A stretch of 64,000 bases of DNA from Amborella trichopoda (taxonomy: Eukaryota > Streptophyta > Magnoliopsida > Amborellales > Amborellaceae): positions 2,539,039 to 2,603,038 of the forward strand of contig NW_006500065.1 in NCBI RefSeq assembly GCF_000471905.2, written 5' to 3'. Below, one piece after another: positions 1-11,733 of the stretch (its first letter is position 1; each line of letters starts with the position of its first letter). The notes under the pieces are model-generated. The model saw only the letters and a program-made list of their open reading frames with translations. It was not told the DNA's origin and searched no databases. Both the position numbers and the translations under genes were made by a program.

Positions 1-168
1 TGTATTGTAATTTTTTTGTAAAATTTTGTAGTTTTTTTTTTTTAATTCCTATGATCGAATTTTTTTTTGTAATCCATGATAGAATTTTTTGAAAATTTGT
101 GATTTTTTTTTTAATCCATGATCGATTTTTTTGAAAATTTGTTATTTTTTTTTTTTAATTCCATATTA
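1..168. repeat. T-rich degenerate tandem repeat
   Basis: About three imperfect copies of a 45-60 bp unit occur here, each with 'aatccatgat' followed by a long T run and 'gaaaatttgt'. This is low-complexity sequence cut by the window edge. I see no coding content. Confidence 0.5.
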
Positions 169-908
169 TTCAAAGAGAAAATGAGAGAGATGATGATTCT
201 GAGGCCACCCTATCCCAACCATATTATTCACATATCGAGTCCCAACAGCAACAATGTAGGGATGAGCACGAAATACTGTAAATTAAATGTTGAATGGCGG
301 TTCATGCAGGGAAAGAACATATCAATATTCGCATATTCATTCAAAAACATGAAAATTCTTAATGGAGTACCCTCATTTTTATTGAATTCCTAAAAAATAA
401 TATTTATAATGAATTTTAATAATTTTTTCGAATTTTTTTTAAGCTTTATTCTGACCGATTCACCCGATTCTCGATCCGGATAGCCGATTCGCCTATCCGG
501 ATCGGTTTTTTGGAAGCCCGATCCAGGTCACCGATCCGTTTTTTAAACCATTGGTTTGTACAATCAATGATTCTCCTTGCATCACCGGGCCTAGCGACGG
601 ACTATGCATTTGTTGGGTTATTTTCTGACCAAATCCTGCAATTTGTTTTGTACTTTCGATGTTGGCATGATATTCTAACACATTCTACATATTATATCCC
701 GATTATGCGGTTTCTTGAATCATTTCTCCCTTTCTCTCATGAAACATGTCTATTTTGGGTGATATTCTCCTAAATGTGATGTTTGTAAATATTTATCAGG
801 TTGGACTATAGTTTAGTGTGGATTATAGTCTAGTGTGTGTTATGGTTTTCTATGCTAGTGTGCTTCAGGGTTTTTGGGACTCATAAATAAATCTAATTCT
901 GGAAGGGA
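169..908. other. Intergenic sequence without a recognisable gene
   Basis: The short open frames here have no motif I recognise. A small cluster of repeated CGATTC / GATCCGG words lies at about 448-535. Nothing else stands out. Confidence 0.4.
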
Positions 909-1349
909 TGTCTACAAATACCAAATTAAAGATCAAAGTGGGGGATAAAAATGTCACTATTGTTGCAGGCAGGATGACCTCCGGCTACCCCACGCTCAAT
1001 GTCTCTCAACCTACATGGTATTTGGAGCTGAAATGTTGTATATAAGCTCCTCCATTAATATTGCGTAACATCAACGTAGCCTATTGTGTGGTTCTTTGCA
1101 AGATTGAAGAGTGGATTGAAGCCCAAAATGCAGCAAAAAACAAATTCTACTGTAAAATAACATTTGGTCAATCAAATCTCCATAGCTTCTCGGATATAAT
1201 AGGCTTTTTGGATGAAAATTGAGGCAAAATGGCCTTAACTCTGCAAGTTTATGGAGAGGAAAATACCAATGAATCCATCAAAATATGGCCAAAATAACGG
1301 GAAAAATGCTTGGATAAGATGACCGAAAGCCCCCAAGAGCAAGTCTAAT
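909..1349 (+). pseudogene. Unrecognised decayed coding remnant
   Basis: One reading frame starting at the ATG at 909 stays largely open for about 147 codons, with in-frame stops at roughly codons 46, 105, 133 and 147. Its composition looks coding: balanced residues, with stretches such as KIEEWIEAQNAAKNKFYCK between stops. I do not recognise the family. It could be a fragment of an old mobile element or virus-derived sequence, or a chance frame. A protein-profile search would decide. I assign no function. Confidence 0.22.
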
Positions 1350-1673
1350 ATTTCACCCCATATGCTATAACTAACTTGCCCTTTAGAAAAAAATAGGACA
1401 AAATTTAATTTTCATTTAATACAATCTATATTATTCTCCACCCTTGTTTGAACTAAGCTCTATAAGTACCCTAAGGTTTGGCCATTTTTGTGGTTGGAAG
1501 TTGGAATTCATTTTGACCCTTATTAGAAGCCTTGGGGCTGAAGATTTCTTCCGAGAGAGAAATCTTAAGAGAGAAACCCGCCGAAGCTGTTATTTGTACC
1601 AAATTAGGCTGAAAATCAGGCTAGGAGTCCTAGCTATTAGTCAGATCAACCAAATACTAGCCAACTTCTTTTA
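1350..1673. other. Unannotated intergenic sequence
   Basis: No gene, repeat or terminal structure is supported here. A 76-codon open frame at 1444-1674 shows no recognisable motif. Confidence 0.3.
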
Positions 1674-2486
1674 GGGCCCTTTTGGTTATGTGGATTTTTC
1701 AATCATGTAGAAAAGTGTATCCTAGAATTGGTGTTTACTGGAATTAACATTTTTTGGAATATGGTGTATGCTGTTTGGATTGCATCTAGTTCAGGAAAAT
1801 GCAGTTCACTATTTGGACTACTTGGAATATCTTTTTCCTGGTAATGCAAATCCTTTCTCTCTCTATCTTAAGCATAACATCAGCAAATATTTGCAAATGA
1901 CCATCTAACTCTTGAAACACTTTCCTTCTAAGACAAATCCCCACTCAAGTAAGAAGGAGAAACAAGTACCCATCTAAAGAAAGAAAGGGAAACATGTGAT
2001 GCAAGATAAGTTTCCCTCTAGCAAAGAGAGAGAAAATAGTGCATGAACAGAAAACCTAATTCCAATTGGTTACAATATAATTCCCTTTACCAAAGTGAGA
2101 AAACTGTTAGGACCCTTTTGGATATGAGAAATTAGGAATTTTGGATATTTGAAATCCAAGAAAATCTATGGATTTTCAATATCAAAAATTCTTATACAGT
2201 ACAAAATTCATTGATTCCTTACAATCATTTTCATGTCCATTTTTTTGTAACAAAATTTGATATACTTTCTCTCTCTAAAACTCAAATTTGAGATAGGCTC
2301 TCTCTCTCTATATATATATATTTTTTGATATAGTTTCTCTCTCTAAAATTTGATATAATTTTTTCTCTAAAATTTTAATACATTACTCTTTCAAAAACTT
2401 AAAATTTGAAACTGTTTCTCTCCATAAAAATTTTGAGATAATTTCTCTCTAAATATTTTAGATACTTTCTCTCTTTAAAACTTAAA

Positions 2487-3277
2487 GGGTGTGGTTTCTA
2501 TAAGGTTGCAACATTAAACAATCCAATTAAGCCGCACCTCCAAATTATATCATAACATGTAATTTTGGTGTAAAAGGTTTTTAGAATTATCTTAAAATCT
2601 ATTTTCATCTCTAATTATAAAATTTTAAACTCTAAATATAGTTAAAATCAAGTAGAGCTATAAACATATGAAAATCTTGAAAATTGACAATCTAGATAAT
2701 TTGTTGCAAGATGCACTATTTCTAGAAGGAAAAAGTTTATATAGAGCCGAGGCTTTAAACAATCAAATTGGAGCCCAACTCAAAACTTTCACTAAAAGAG
2801 GTTGTTTTGATGCCCAAATATCCTCAAATTGAGCATCTCGACATCAAGATGTATGGACATAAGAAAAAAATGGATTTTAAGTTTTGAAAATAGTGCATCT
2901 TATAACGCATTTTTGGACCATCAATTTTCAAGATTTTCAAGTTTTCATAGATCTGGCGATCTATATTATTTTTTAATCTTTAAACTTTATAAATAAAGAT
3001 GAAAATATATTTTAAGCCTATCACAAACATTTCTCGATACTATTTGAAGGTAGGCTCCAATTTGATTGTTTAGAGCCTAGGCTCTATACAAACCGCACCC
3101 TTTCTGGAACTCAAAATCTTTTTGTTTTGTTTTTTTTTTTTTTAATATTCGTACATCTCGATATCAAGATGATCAATTAGATAGTTTTTCAACATTAAAA
3201 TAACCTTGCTCGATGGATTTTTGAGGTGCATCTTTAGTTCTACATTTTAAGGTTGCAACCTTGTATAAACTTTTTCT
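2487..3277. mobile_element. MITE A, MULE-like, host of MITE B
   Basis: The element is flanked by a perfect 9-bp duplication AAACTTAAA (2478-2486 and 3278-3286). The left end reads GGGTGTGGTTTCTATAAGG. The right end, reverse-complemented, reads AGAAAAAGTTTATACAAGG. The two ends align over 19 bases, but the first half is asymmetric. Without the nested MITE B the element is about 409 bp. No coding capacity is seen. The 9-bp duplication is the hallmark of Mutator-like elements, so I infer a non-autonomous MULE. Confidence 0.75.
2728..3100. mobile_element. MITE B, same family, inserted inverted into MITE A
   Basis: Flanking 9-mers TTTCTAGAA (2719-2727) and TTTCTGGAA (3101-3109) differ at one base and fit an aged 9-bp target duplication. 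The left end GGAAAAAGTTTATATAG matches the right-end type of MITE A. The right end (reverse complement GGGTGCGGTTTGTATAG) matches the left-end type of MITE A. Internal sequence around 2880-2960 is the inverted counterpart of 2670-2727 in MITE A. The element is 373 bp and non-coding. Confidence 0.75.
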
Positions 3278-4377
3278 AAACTTAAATTTTGAGATAATTT
3301 CTCTCTATAAAAATTTTGAGATAGTTTCTCTCTCTAAAAATTTTAGGTAGTTTCTCTCTCTAAAATTTTAAGGTATTTTCTCTATCTAAAACTTAAAATT
3401 TGAGATAGTTTATTTCTAAAAATTTTGAGATAGTTTCTCTCTAAGAAATTTTAGGTACTTTCTCACTCTAAATTTGATTTAGTTACTTTCTCAAAAATTT
3501 TAAGATGCTCTCTCTTTATCTCTCTAAAACATAGATAGTTTCTCTCTCTAATATTTTTAGGTAGTTTCTTTCTTTAAAATGTTAATATACATTCTCTCTC
3601 TCTCAAACTTAAAATTTGAGATAGTTTTTTATCTAAAATTTTTGAAATAGTTTCTCTCTCTAAAATTTAATATAAATTTTAATATTATTCTCTTTCCATA
3701 ATTTAAAATTTGAGATAGTTTCTCTTTCTAAAAAATTTCAAGTAGTTTCTCTATCTAAAATTTGATATAGTTTCTACATAAGCGCTCTCTCTAAAATTTA
3801 AAATTTGAGATAGTTTCTAACTCTAAAAGTTTTGAGATATTTTGTTCTAAAAATTTTTAAGCAGATCCTCTTTATAAAAGTTTAGGATGTTCTCTCTAAA
3901 ACTTTAAATTTGAGATAGTTTCTCTCTCTAAACAATTTCATGTATTTTCTTTCTTTAAAAAATTTCATGTACATTTTCTCTCTAAAATTTGATATAATTC
4001 TCTCCCTTAAATTTTAATATGTTTTCTCTCTCTAAAATTTCATATAGTTTCCTTCACTAAAATTTGAATACATTCTTCAGCAACAAATGGAAGAGGTTCT
4101 CAGCACCACTAAGGTGTCGTTTTCATTCACAAATGAAAGGTCTTCCATCACTAGGGTTGGAGAAGCCTACAGACCTCAAAAAATGCATTCAATCTAACTT
4201 TCTGCAGGGTAGTGACGAGTATGTGAAAAAAGGGTCGTTTCCATTCCACCTGATATTTCCAAAATTTAGGCTTAAAACGAGTATTCAGAAATCCCACATA
4301 AATCTCAATTCGAACATAAATGTCAATTCTAAGCGAATCAAACATGATTGTGATTCCTAAAACCAAATGAGCCTTTA

Positions 4378-4729
4378 GGTTTTCGAATCAAACCCAGTCC
4401 AAAAAGATGCATTGGCCTAGTGACTTCCACCTCGTCATTAAAATTTATGTTAAACTCAAGAATCATACTCCTTGCCTCAAGAGATTTATTGGGATCCACA
4501 CGCCTATCTGCCCTAATAATCATTTTGGAGTAAAAATTGGGGCATCTCATTTTTATCATACAAATTGGGAGTCATGGTGCTTAACAATTACAAGGCCCGG
4601 GGAACTCATAACCCCATATATAAATCTTCATATCATTGAATCGTTTCTTTTTTTATTGGTGATTTCTTTGGTGTTTTGGAGTCTTTCATTTGAAATTAAT
4701 TACATTGTTATGTGAAACTCATTTATGTT
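4378..4729. other. Short spacer before Copia-1
   Basis: The 4407-4715 open frame has no recognisable motif and overlaps another on the opposite strand. I see nothing else. Confidence 0.3.
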
Positions 4730-5546
4730 TGTTGAGTGTCTCGTCCCATGGTGGGAGGGCATCAATGGAATTGTCTCATCTTAAGGGCAGTTATGGAAAG
4801 TGGAAAAGGGTTACTTGTTGACCAAGTTGCATACCACAAAAATAGGATCTCAAGTATGGTTTTGGATAGATACACTTCCAAATGGATCATGTACTCTCTC
4901 TTGAGTTTGTTTATTCCAAAAAGGGAGATAGAGATGGACCTCCTTTTAATAGATACACTTCCAAATAGACCACGTACTCTCTCTTGAGTTTGTTTATTCC
5001 TTTTCTTTTCTTTTGAAGGGGTTTGTCTCTCCATTGTAGAGAGAAGAAACATAGGGGGACTTCTTTTGCAAAGAAGAAGAAGAGAGAGAAAGTTACTATT
5101 GTCTTAAAGAAAAGAAGAAGAAAGAGAAAGTTATCATTCACCTAGAGAGAAGAATAAGAGAGAAAGATATATTCTTTCTTTTAGAAAGAGAAAGCCTCTA
5201 GAAAGAACAAAAGTCTTTGAGAGAGGAGAAGAACCTCAGATAAGAAAACCTAGAGAGTGAAGTCTCTAGAAGAAACCGGAGAGCCCAAAAAACCATGTAT
5301 TCTTGGATGGCCATTATAACATGTGACTTTATAGTGGATTTGATGTCATTTCTCCCGTGGACGTAGCCTGAAAAAATCAACCACATAAATCCGATGCTCA
5401 TAAGATTTATTTATTTATTTTCTTAATTGCATGTTTCTCACTCATTCACACACATCGGTTTAGCATAATTTTGTTTTCTATATTTCCTGGTTCCGCTGGG
5501 CGCATCAGAATTCATGTGAGAGTGATCTAACTGGATGAGCTCAACA
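4730..5546 (+). repeat. Copia-1 5' LTR
   Basis: This 817-bp LTR begins TGTTGAGTGTCTCGTCCCAT and ends GAGCTCAACA. It matches the outer parts of 10231-13731. It contains a tandem duplication of about 83 bp: 'gatacacttccaaat' followed by 'tactctctcttgagtttg' recurs at about 4869 and 4952. The 3' LTR lacks this second copy. Confidence 0.85.
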
Positions 5547-5548
5547 AG

Positions 5549-5560
5549 TAGTATCAGAGC
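5549..5560 (+). other. Copia-1 primer binding site
   Basis: TAGTATCAGAGC lies three bases after the 5' LTR. It differs at one base from TGGTATCAGAGC, the sequence complementary to the 3' end of initiator methionine tRNA used by most plant copias. Confidence 0.75.
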
Positions 5561-5807
5561 GTGTTTCCTCACTGCTTGGTCCTCCCTGACACCTTTTTTT
5601 GGGTATAGCCAACTTAGCAGTCGTAGAACGAGTAAAGAAGAAAATAAACCCCGCTCCTTTAGTCATAGTCACTGCTCAGGGCTATGCGCCGACTTGACTT
5701 TCGATGACATTGGGCTTACAATATTTTTTGGGATTCAAACCCTCATGCCGAAGCTCTGCCGAATTTTTTTGAAAATTTCTAAAAAGGCTTAAATGTCGAT
5801 GGATATT

Positions 5808-6262
5808 CTAACGCACGTGCGCACGGGTAATAACTGACTGTAGCACACGAGCGATAATTGACTGTAACGCACGATCAATAGCTAACTGTAACGTACGGGC
5901 GATAGCTGACTGTAGCGTACAGGCGATAACTGACTGTAATGCACGACCAATAGATGGTTGTAACGCACGGGCGATAGCTGACTGTAACACATGGGTGATA
6001 GCTGACTGTAATGCACGAGCAATAGCTGACTGTAACGTACAGGCGATAGCTGACCGTAACGCACGGGCGATAGTTGACCGTAACACACCGGCGATAACTG
6101 ACTGCAACGCACCAACGATAGCTGATCGTAATGCACCGACGATAGTTGACTGTAACGCACGACTGATAGTTGATTGCAATGCACAGATGATAGTTAACCA
6201 TAACTTACGAGCGATAGCTAACCGACGGGGGATAACTGTAACATATGGAGGATAACTGCAAC
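5808..6262. repeat. 24-bp minisatellite in Copia-1 leader
   Basis: About 18 contiguous degenerate copies of a 24-bp unit close to GATAGCTGACTGTAACGCAC plus GGGC fill the leader between PBS and gag. Because 24 is a multiple of three, several frames on both strands stay open and give 8-residue repeats. I regard these as by-products of the repeat, not genes. There are no spacers, so this is not a CRISPR array. Confidence 0.85.
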
Positions 6263-6318
6263 AAACAATGGATAGATAGTGTGTGTGAATAGATGGATTC
6301 CAGTATTGGGGGCAGGAT

Positions 6319-7164
6319 GATATCGCTCAATGGGAATAATTGAATCATCTAGAAGCCAAACATGGAAGCTCTACAATATTGTTAGGACTTGTACGCATCA
6401 ATTAAAGGGGTAGAACACAATCCCGAAATATGACAGATGATGAGTGGAAGAGATTGGACCGAAAGACTCTCGAAACTATTCGACAATGGTTGGAAGAAAA
6501 TGTGTTCCATCATGTGTCGACGGAAACAACCACCAAGTCATTGTGGAATAAGCTTCATGCTTGTACGAGAGGAAGACCGCCAAAAATAAGGCATTCTTGA
6601 TTCGAAAGTTTGCGAACATGAAGTTCAGGGACGGGGGATTCATTGTAAAGCACCTGAATGAGGTGCAAAAAATTGTTAACCAACTCGCAATGATGAAGTT
6701 GTTCTTGGAAGATAAGCTACAAGCTCTGTTTTTGTTCGGTTCACTATCGGACAGTTGGGAGACCCTAGTAGTCTCAGTTAGTAACTCAACAACTGATGGG
6801 ATAGTGACCATTAATCAAGTCACCAGCAGCCTGTTGAATGAGGAGACGAGAAGAAGATCCTCCAACACATCAAACTCGTAAAGCTCTTATCACAAATCAA
6901 GGAAGGTCCTAAACAAGGGACCAAAACCAATATAATGATAAATCTATATCGAAGTCGAGAAAGAGGGTCATGTGTTATCATTGTGGCAAGAAAGGGCACT
7001 TCAAGAAAGATTGTCGAAAGCTCAAAAAAGAAAGAAATGAGGATAATACCAAGGATGATGGTAGGCAAACCACTACATTGACCGCAGATGTCAGCGTTGT
7101 CGGAAATTGTGGTGATGGATGGATAATATTGCATCAAGTTCATGCAACTCAGACTAGGTTGTAG
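6319..7164 (+). pseudogene. Copia-1 gag remnant
   Basis: The gag core begins with a 'LNGNN..I..W..KMEAL'-like block and continues through 6420-6880 (residues like LDRKTLETIRQWLEENV and KFANMKFRDGG), broken by stops and a frameshift near 6590. A CX2CX4HX4C zinc knuckle, CYHCGKKGHFKKDC, lies at about 6970-7015. In an intact element this nucleocapsid packages retrotransposon RNA. Here it is split over at least three frames. The protease region that follows (7165-7330) keeps flanking similarity, but the catalytic DSG motif is not intact. Confidence 0.8.
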
Positions 7165-7477
7165 CTACCGAAACATCATTTCACATTACCCCACATAGAC
7201 GTTATTTTGCTTCTTATAAAGCTAGAGATTTTGGTTTTGTAAAGATGGGGAACAACGGTTCCTCAATGATTGTGGGTAAGGGTGACGTACACATCAAGAC
7301 TGATGTTGGGATGAAGCTTGTGCTAAAAGATACCAGACATGTACTAGATATTTGTTTGAACCTCATCTCAAGATAATGTTTAAATGATGAAGGGTATTAT
7401 TCAATGTTCGGTAAGGGACATTGAAAGTTGACAAAGGGATCTCTTGTCATAGCAAAGGGAAAAAAGTATTGTTCACT

Positions 7478-8560
7478 CTACAGAACATAGGTGCAAGTCT
7501 CCGATAGCGAAGTTAATGCTGTGATGGAAGAATCGTCACAAGATTTGTGGCACAGACATCTTGGCCACATGAGTAAGAAAGGAATGCAAATATTAGCAAA
7601 GAAGCAGATTCTTCCCAATGTCAAGAACACATTGTTAACTCCATGTGACCACCGTTTGCTAGGCAAACAACATAGAGCATCTTTCTCCAATAAGGGTTCT
7701 AATGGTATGAAAATCCTGGATCTGGTGTATTCAAATGTGTGTGATCCCATGGATGTCAAGTCGCTTGATGGCGCATCATACTTCGTCACTTTTATCGATG
7801 ATGCTTCAAGAAAGGTGTGGGTGTACTTGATGAAATCAAAAGATCAGGTGTTTGAGATCTTTCAGAATTTCCATGTTATGGTGGAAAGGGGACAAGCGAG
7901 TTATTGAAGTGTCTCAAATCAGACAATTGGGGAGAGAACACTTCGAATGCTTTCCAAAGCTATTGTGCCAAACGTGGCATAAAACACGAAAAGACAGTAC
8001 CATATACCCCCAGCATAATGATATAGTAGATAGAATGAATCACACCATTATGGAAAGAGTTAGAAGTATGATATTCTCTGCTAAGTTACCAAAGCCGTAT
8101 TTAGGTGAAGCAATCCTCACAACATGCTACCTAATAAATCGATCCCCATCATTTCCTCTGGATGGTGATATCCCAGAGAGAGTTTCTACCAAAAATTATA
8201 TCTCTTATTCACACTTGAGGGTGTTTGGATGCAAGGCATTGATGCACGTGCCTAAGGAACACAAATCCAAGTTGGATGAGAAAGCACTCTTATGCAGCTT
8301 CTTAAGATACTCTGATGAAGAATTCATCTATACGCTATGGGATCTTGAGAACAAGAAGGTGATCAAAAATAGGGATATGGTCTTTCAAGAAGACCTTACC
8401 ATTGAAGACGTTAAGAAGTCTGAAAAGCCACTAATCTCCAATTGTTTAGAACTGGTCATAGTTCTTCCTACTATGGTATATGAAGATGGGGGAGAAGTGC
8501 AACAAGAGGATGGTTCCCAAGAGTTAAATATGCCAATTCCAGGTGATATGCAATAGGGCG
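7478..8560 (+). pseudogene. Copia-1 integrase remnant
   Basis: The GAG-pre-integrase motif (LWHRHLGHMSKKGM, then CDHRLLGKQHR replacing the usual CxxC) is followed by the catalytic core (LVYSNVCDPM, YFVTFIDDASRKVWVY). A frame change near 7900 separates this from the second half, with HNDIVDRMNHTIMERVRSM and FGCKALMHVPKEHKSKLDEK. The zinc motif's second half and the catalytic aspartates are damaged. The function in intact elements is cDNA insertion into host DNA. Confidence 0.85.
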
Positions 8561-8585
8561 AATAGCCTGTTTAAGAAGTTCCACC

Positions 8586-10185
8586 TACAGTTGAATGAGA
8601 AGGTCCTCTAGGGCACATAAACCCTCTACCCTCTACCATGTATCAAAGTATATCTTATACACTGAAAGGGGTGAACCAAAAAGCTACCAACAATCTCAAG
8701 CCAGCAAACAAAATGAGGAGTGGGTTAAAGCCATGCAAGAAGAGATGGAATCCTTATATGAGAACCACACCTATGACGTAGTAAAGTTGCCGAAAGGCAA
8801 GAAGGCACTGAAGAACAAGTGGGTCTAATAAAGACTGAAGAGAAAAACTCACAACCAAGATACAATGCTAGATTGGTTATGAAAGGTTTCGGGCAGAAAA
8901 TGGTATCGACTTTAATGAAATATTTTCTCTCGTGGTAAAAATGCCATCAATCTGTGTGGTGTTAGGCTTGGATGTAAGCTTGAATTTAGATATACAACAG
9001 CTAGATGTCAAGACTGCCTTTCTCCATGGTGATTTGGAGGAAGAGATCTATATGGAGCAGCCAGAAGGATTTAAGGTAAAAGAAAAAGAACAAATGGTTT
9101 GCAAGCTGGAAAAAGTTAATATGGGCTGAAACAGACCCCAAGCCAGTGATACAAGAAGCTCGACTCCTTCTTGGGGAGTCATCGGTACAAGTGGACAGCT
9201 TCAGACTATTGTGTAATCATCAAGAAGTTCTCTGACGATAACTTCATAATTCTTTTACTGTATGTTGATGACATGCTAATTGTCAGTCAGGACATTAGCA
9301 AGATTGACAGGTTGAAAGAAGAGTTGAGAAATGCCGTTGTCATGAAGGACTTAGGTCATGTTCAATAGATCTTGGGCATGAAGATCTCTCGTGACAAGAA
9401 AACTGGGAAGTTGTGGTTGTCACAGGAAAGGTACATTGAGAAAGTGCTCGAAATAATATAAAACTTGTTGGTTCCCCACTTCAAGCAAAGCCTTTCAAAT
9501 AAGAATGAGAAGGAAAAAAAATGCAAAAAGTTCTCCACATGTCAGCTATAGGAAGTTTAATGTATATCATGGTGTGCACAAGGCTATATATCGTACACGC
9601 AGTTGGTGTAGTTAGCAAATTTATCGCTAACCATGACAAAGAACACTAGGCCACAATCAAGTAGATACTAAGATATCTCAAAGGAACATCCAAAGTATGT
9701 TTATGCTTTGGAGGAGGTAAACCCGTGTTACAAGGGTAAATAGATGTTGACATGGCTGGAGATGTAGACTCCATGAAGTCAATCTCGGGATACTTGTTTA
9801 CTTTTGCAGGGGGAGTTGTTTCATGGCAGTCCAAACTGCATAAGTGTGTGGCTCTGTCGACCACAGAAGTAGAGTACATTGCAGTTACTAAAGCCTGCAA
9901 GGAGATGATATGGATGAAGATATTCCTCTGTGAGTTAGGCTTGAAATAGGACAAGTATATCGTCCATTGTGACAGTCAAAGTGTTATTCACTTGAGAATG
10001 CTAGCTTCCATTCTAGGATGAAGCACATTGATATGCATTACCATCGGATTTGGGATGTTCTAAAGAAGAAGTTACTACAACTAGAGAAGGTCCATACCAA
10101 TAAGAATACATTATATATGATGACCAAGACTTTAGCCAGAGATATGCAGAAGTATGGCGGGCATGAGTGTCTTTTAGCACCTGAT
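8586..10185 (+). pseudogene. Copia-1 reverse transcriptase and RNase H remnant
   Basis: The RT leader (RRSSRAHKPSTLYHVSKY), the palm segment LDVKTAFLHGDLEEEIYMEQ, and the active-site block LLYVDDMLIVSQ at about 9255-9290 are present, with stops at about 8828, 9127 and 9366. RNase H follows at 9752-9949 (SISGYLFTFAGGVVSWQSK, then TEVEYIAVTKACKEMIW). The remaining C-terminal part reaches about 10185 in broken frames. The gene is inactive. Confidence 0.88.
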
Positions 10186-10215
10186 TGATCTGCAAAGGAT
10201 AACCTCCCCTCTGAG

Positions 10216-10230
10216 ACTGGAGGGGAAGAT
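10216..10230 (+). other. Copia-1 polypurine tract
   Basis: The purine-rich stretch ACTGGAGGGGAAGAT sits immediately before the 3' LTR start TGTTAGGTATC, where plus-strand DNA synthesis would be primed. Confidence 0.7.
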
Positions 10231-10795
10231 TGTTAGGTATCCCATCCCATAATGGGAGGGCACCAATGGAATTGTCCAATTTTAAAGGCCAGTTTGGGAA
10301 AGTGGAAGAGGGTGACTTATTGACCAAGTCATCATACCACAAAAATATGATCTCAGGTATGGTTTTGGTATGAGGAGATATTCATTTTATCACTTTTCAA
10401 AAAGGGAAATAGAGATAGATATCTTTTTAGGAGGTTATAGGATATACTTCCAAATATAGTTGTTATCTCTTGGCTCATATAAAAGTGAAAAATGTCGAAG
10501 ACTAAAGAGATCATATACTATCTCTTTTGTTTGTGTATTCCTTTTTTTTCTGTTGAAGGGATGAGCCTCTCCATTTTAGAGAGAAGAAACACAGGGAGCC
10601 TTCTTTTGTAGAGAAGAATAAGAGAGAGAAAGTTAATTTTCTCCTAGAGAGAAAAAGAAGATAGATAAATAACTTTTTCTTTTAGGGAGCATTTGTTTTT
10701 CTGAAAGATATGTTTTAGAAAGTTGAATGTTTTTAAATATTCTGGAAAATTGAATGTTTTGTTCTGGAAGGTTTAAATACGTTTTGGGTATTGTG

Positions 10796-11733
10796 TTTAA
10801 TAACATATACATATTAACCATATAAATATAAATATATAATACAGTAGAATATATAATATAATATATTTTACTAATGTATATTTGTATTATATATAACATA
10901 TAATACAATATTTATTATAATATAATATAAGATAGTCATATATTATATATAACATCTAGTATAATATAAGATATTTGTATATTATNNNNNNNNNNNNNNN
11001 NNNNNNNNNNNNNNNNNNNNNNNNNNNNNNNNNNNNNNNNNNNNNNNNNNNNNNNNNNNNNNNNNNNNNNNNNNNNNNNNNNNNNNNNNNNNNNNNNNNN
11101 NNNNNNNNNNNNNNNNNNNNNNNNNNNNNNNNNNNNNNNNNNNNNNNNNNNNNNNNNNNNNNNNNNNNNNNNNNNNNNNNNNNNNNNNNNNNNNNNNNNN
11201 NNNNNNNNNNNNNNNNNNNNNNNNNNNNNNNNNNNNNNNNNNNNNNNNNNNNNNNNNNNNNNNNNNNNNNNNNNNNNNNNNNNNNNNNNNNNNNNNNNNN
11301 NNNNNNNNNNNNNNNNNNNNNNNNNNNNNNNNNNNNNNNNNNNNNNNNNNNNNNNNNNNNNNNNNNNNNNNNNNNNNNNNNNNNNNNNNNNNNNNNNNNN
11401 NNNNNNNNNNNNNNNNNNNNNNNNNNNNNNNNNNNNNNNNNNNNNNNNNNNNNNNNNNNNNNNNNNNNNNNNNNNNNNNNNNNNNATATAATAAATATAT
11501 ATTATATTTATATATTTTATATAATATATTTATATTATACTGAATATTATATATAATATATATTTTATAATATTTAGTATAATATAAATATATATTATAT
11601 ATAATATTTAGTTTAATATTTTTTATGTTATACTAAATATTATATATAATATAATAAATATTTATAATAGTTATATATGATATATTATACATAATATATA
11701 ATATTATATTATATTATATTACAAATTATGATA
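10796..11733. repeat. TA-rich simple and near-palindromic repeat around the gap
   Basis: Almost pure A/T sequence with repeated ATATTATA, TATAATAT and AATATTTAGTATAATA words lies on both sides of the gap. Such self-complementary DNA is prone to assembly failure. Confidence 0.8.
10986..11485. other. Assembly gap (500 N)
   Basis: Exactly 500 N are present, a conventional placeholder length, so the real size is unknown. An apparent open frame crossing it is an artefact of unknown codons. Confidence 1.

Larger units (their letters stand above)
2240..4062. repeat. CT-rich degenerate minisatellite, interrupted
   Basis: A poorly conserved unit of roughly 30-40 bp built from 'gatagtttctctctctaaaa' and 'tttaaaatttgaga' repeats through about 2240-2486 and again through 3278-4062. 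The two blocks were one array before the MITE pair at 2487-3277 inserted. The strong strand asymmetry (CT on +) is shared by both blocks. Confidence 0.7.
1674..4374. mobile_element. Possible PIF/Harbinger-like element (ends only)
   Basis: TTA at 1671-1673 is followed by GGGCCCTTTTGGTTATG. A second TTA at 2107-2109 is followed by GGACCCTTTTGGATATGAG. At the other end, sequence complementary to GGCTCATTTGGTTTTAG finishes next to TTTA at 4374-4377. These ends resemble the G-rich termini and 3-bp TTA/TAA target duplications of PIF/Harbinger and Tourist elements. The interior is CT-rich repeat and MITE sequence with no transposase. Either left end (1674 or 2110) may be the true one, and two separate elements are also possible. 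Confidence 0.3.

Noticed and set aside
5808-6262. Several long open frames on both strands encoding repetitive proteins; also a CRISPR-like regular repeat
   Set aside because: They arise from the contiguous 24-bp minisatellite. There are no spacers and no independent coding signal, and the genome is plant.
4730-10230. Possibility that Copia-1 encodes a functional polyprotein
   Set aside because: Frameshifts and stops occur in gag, integrase, RT and RNase H, and the protease catalytic motif is not intact.
10975-11556. 193-codon open frame
   Set aside because: It consists almost entirely of unknown codons across the 500-N gap.
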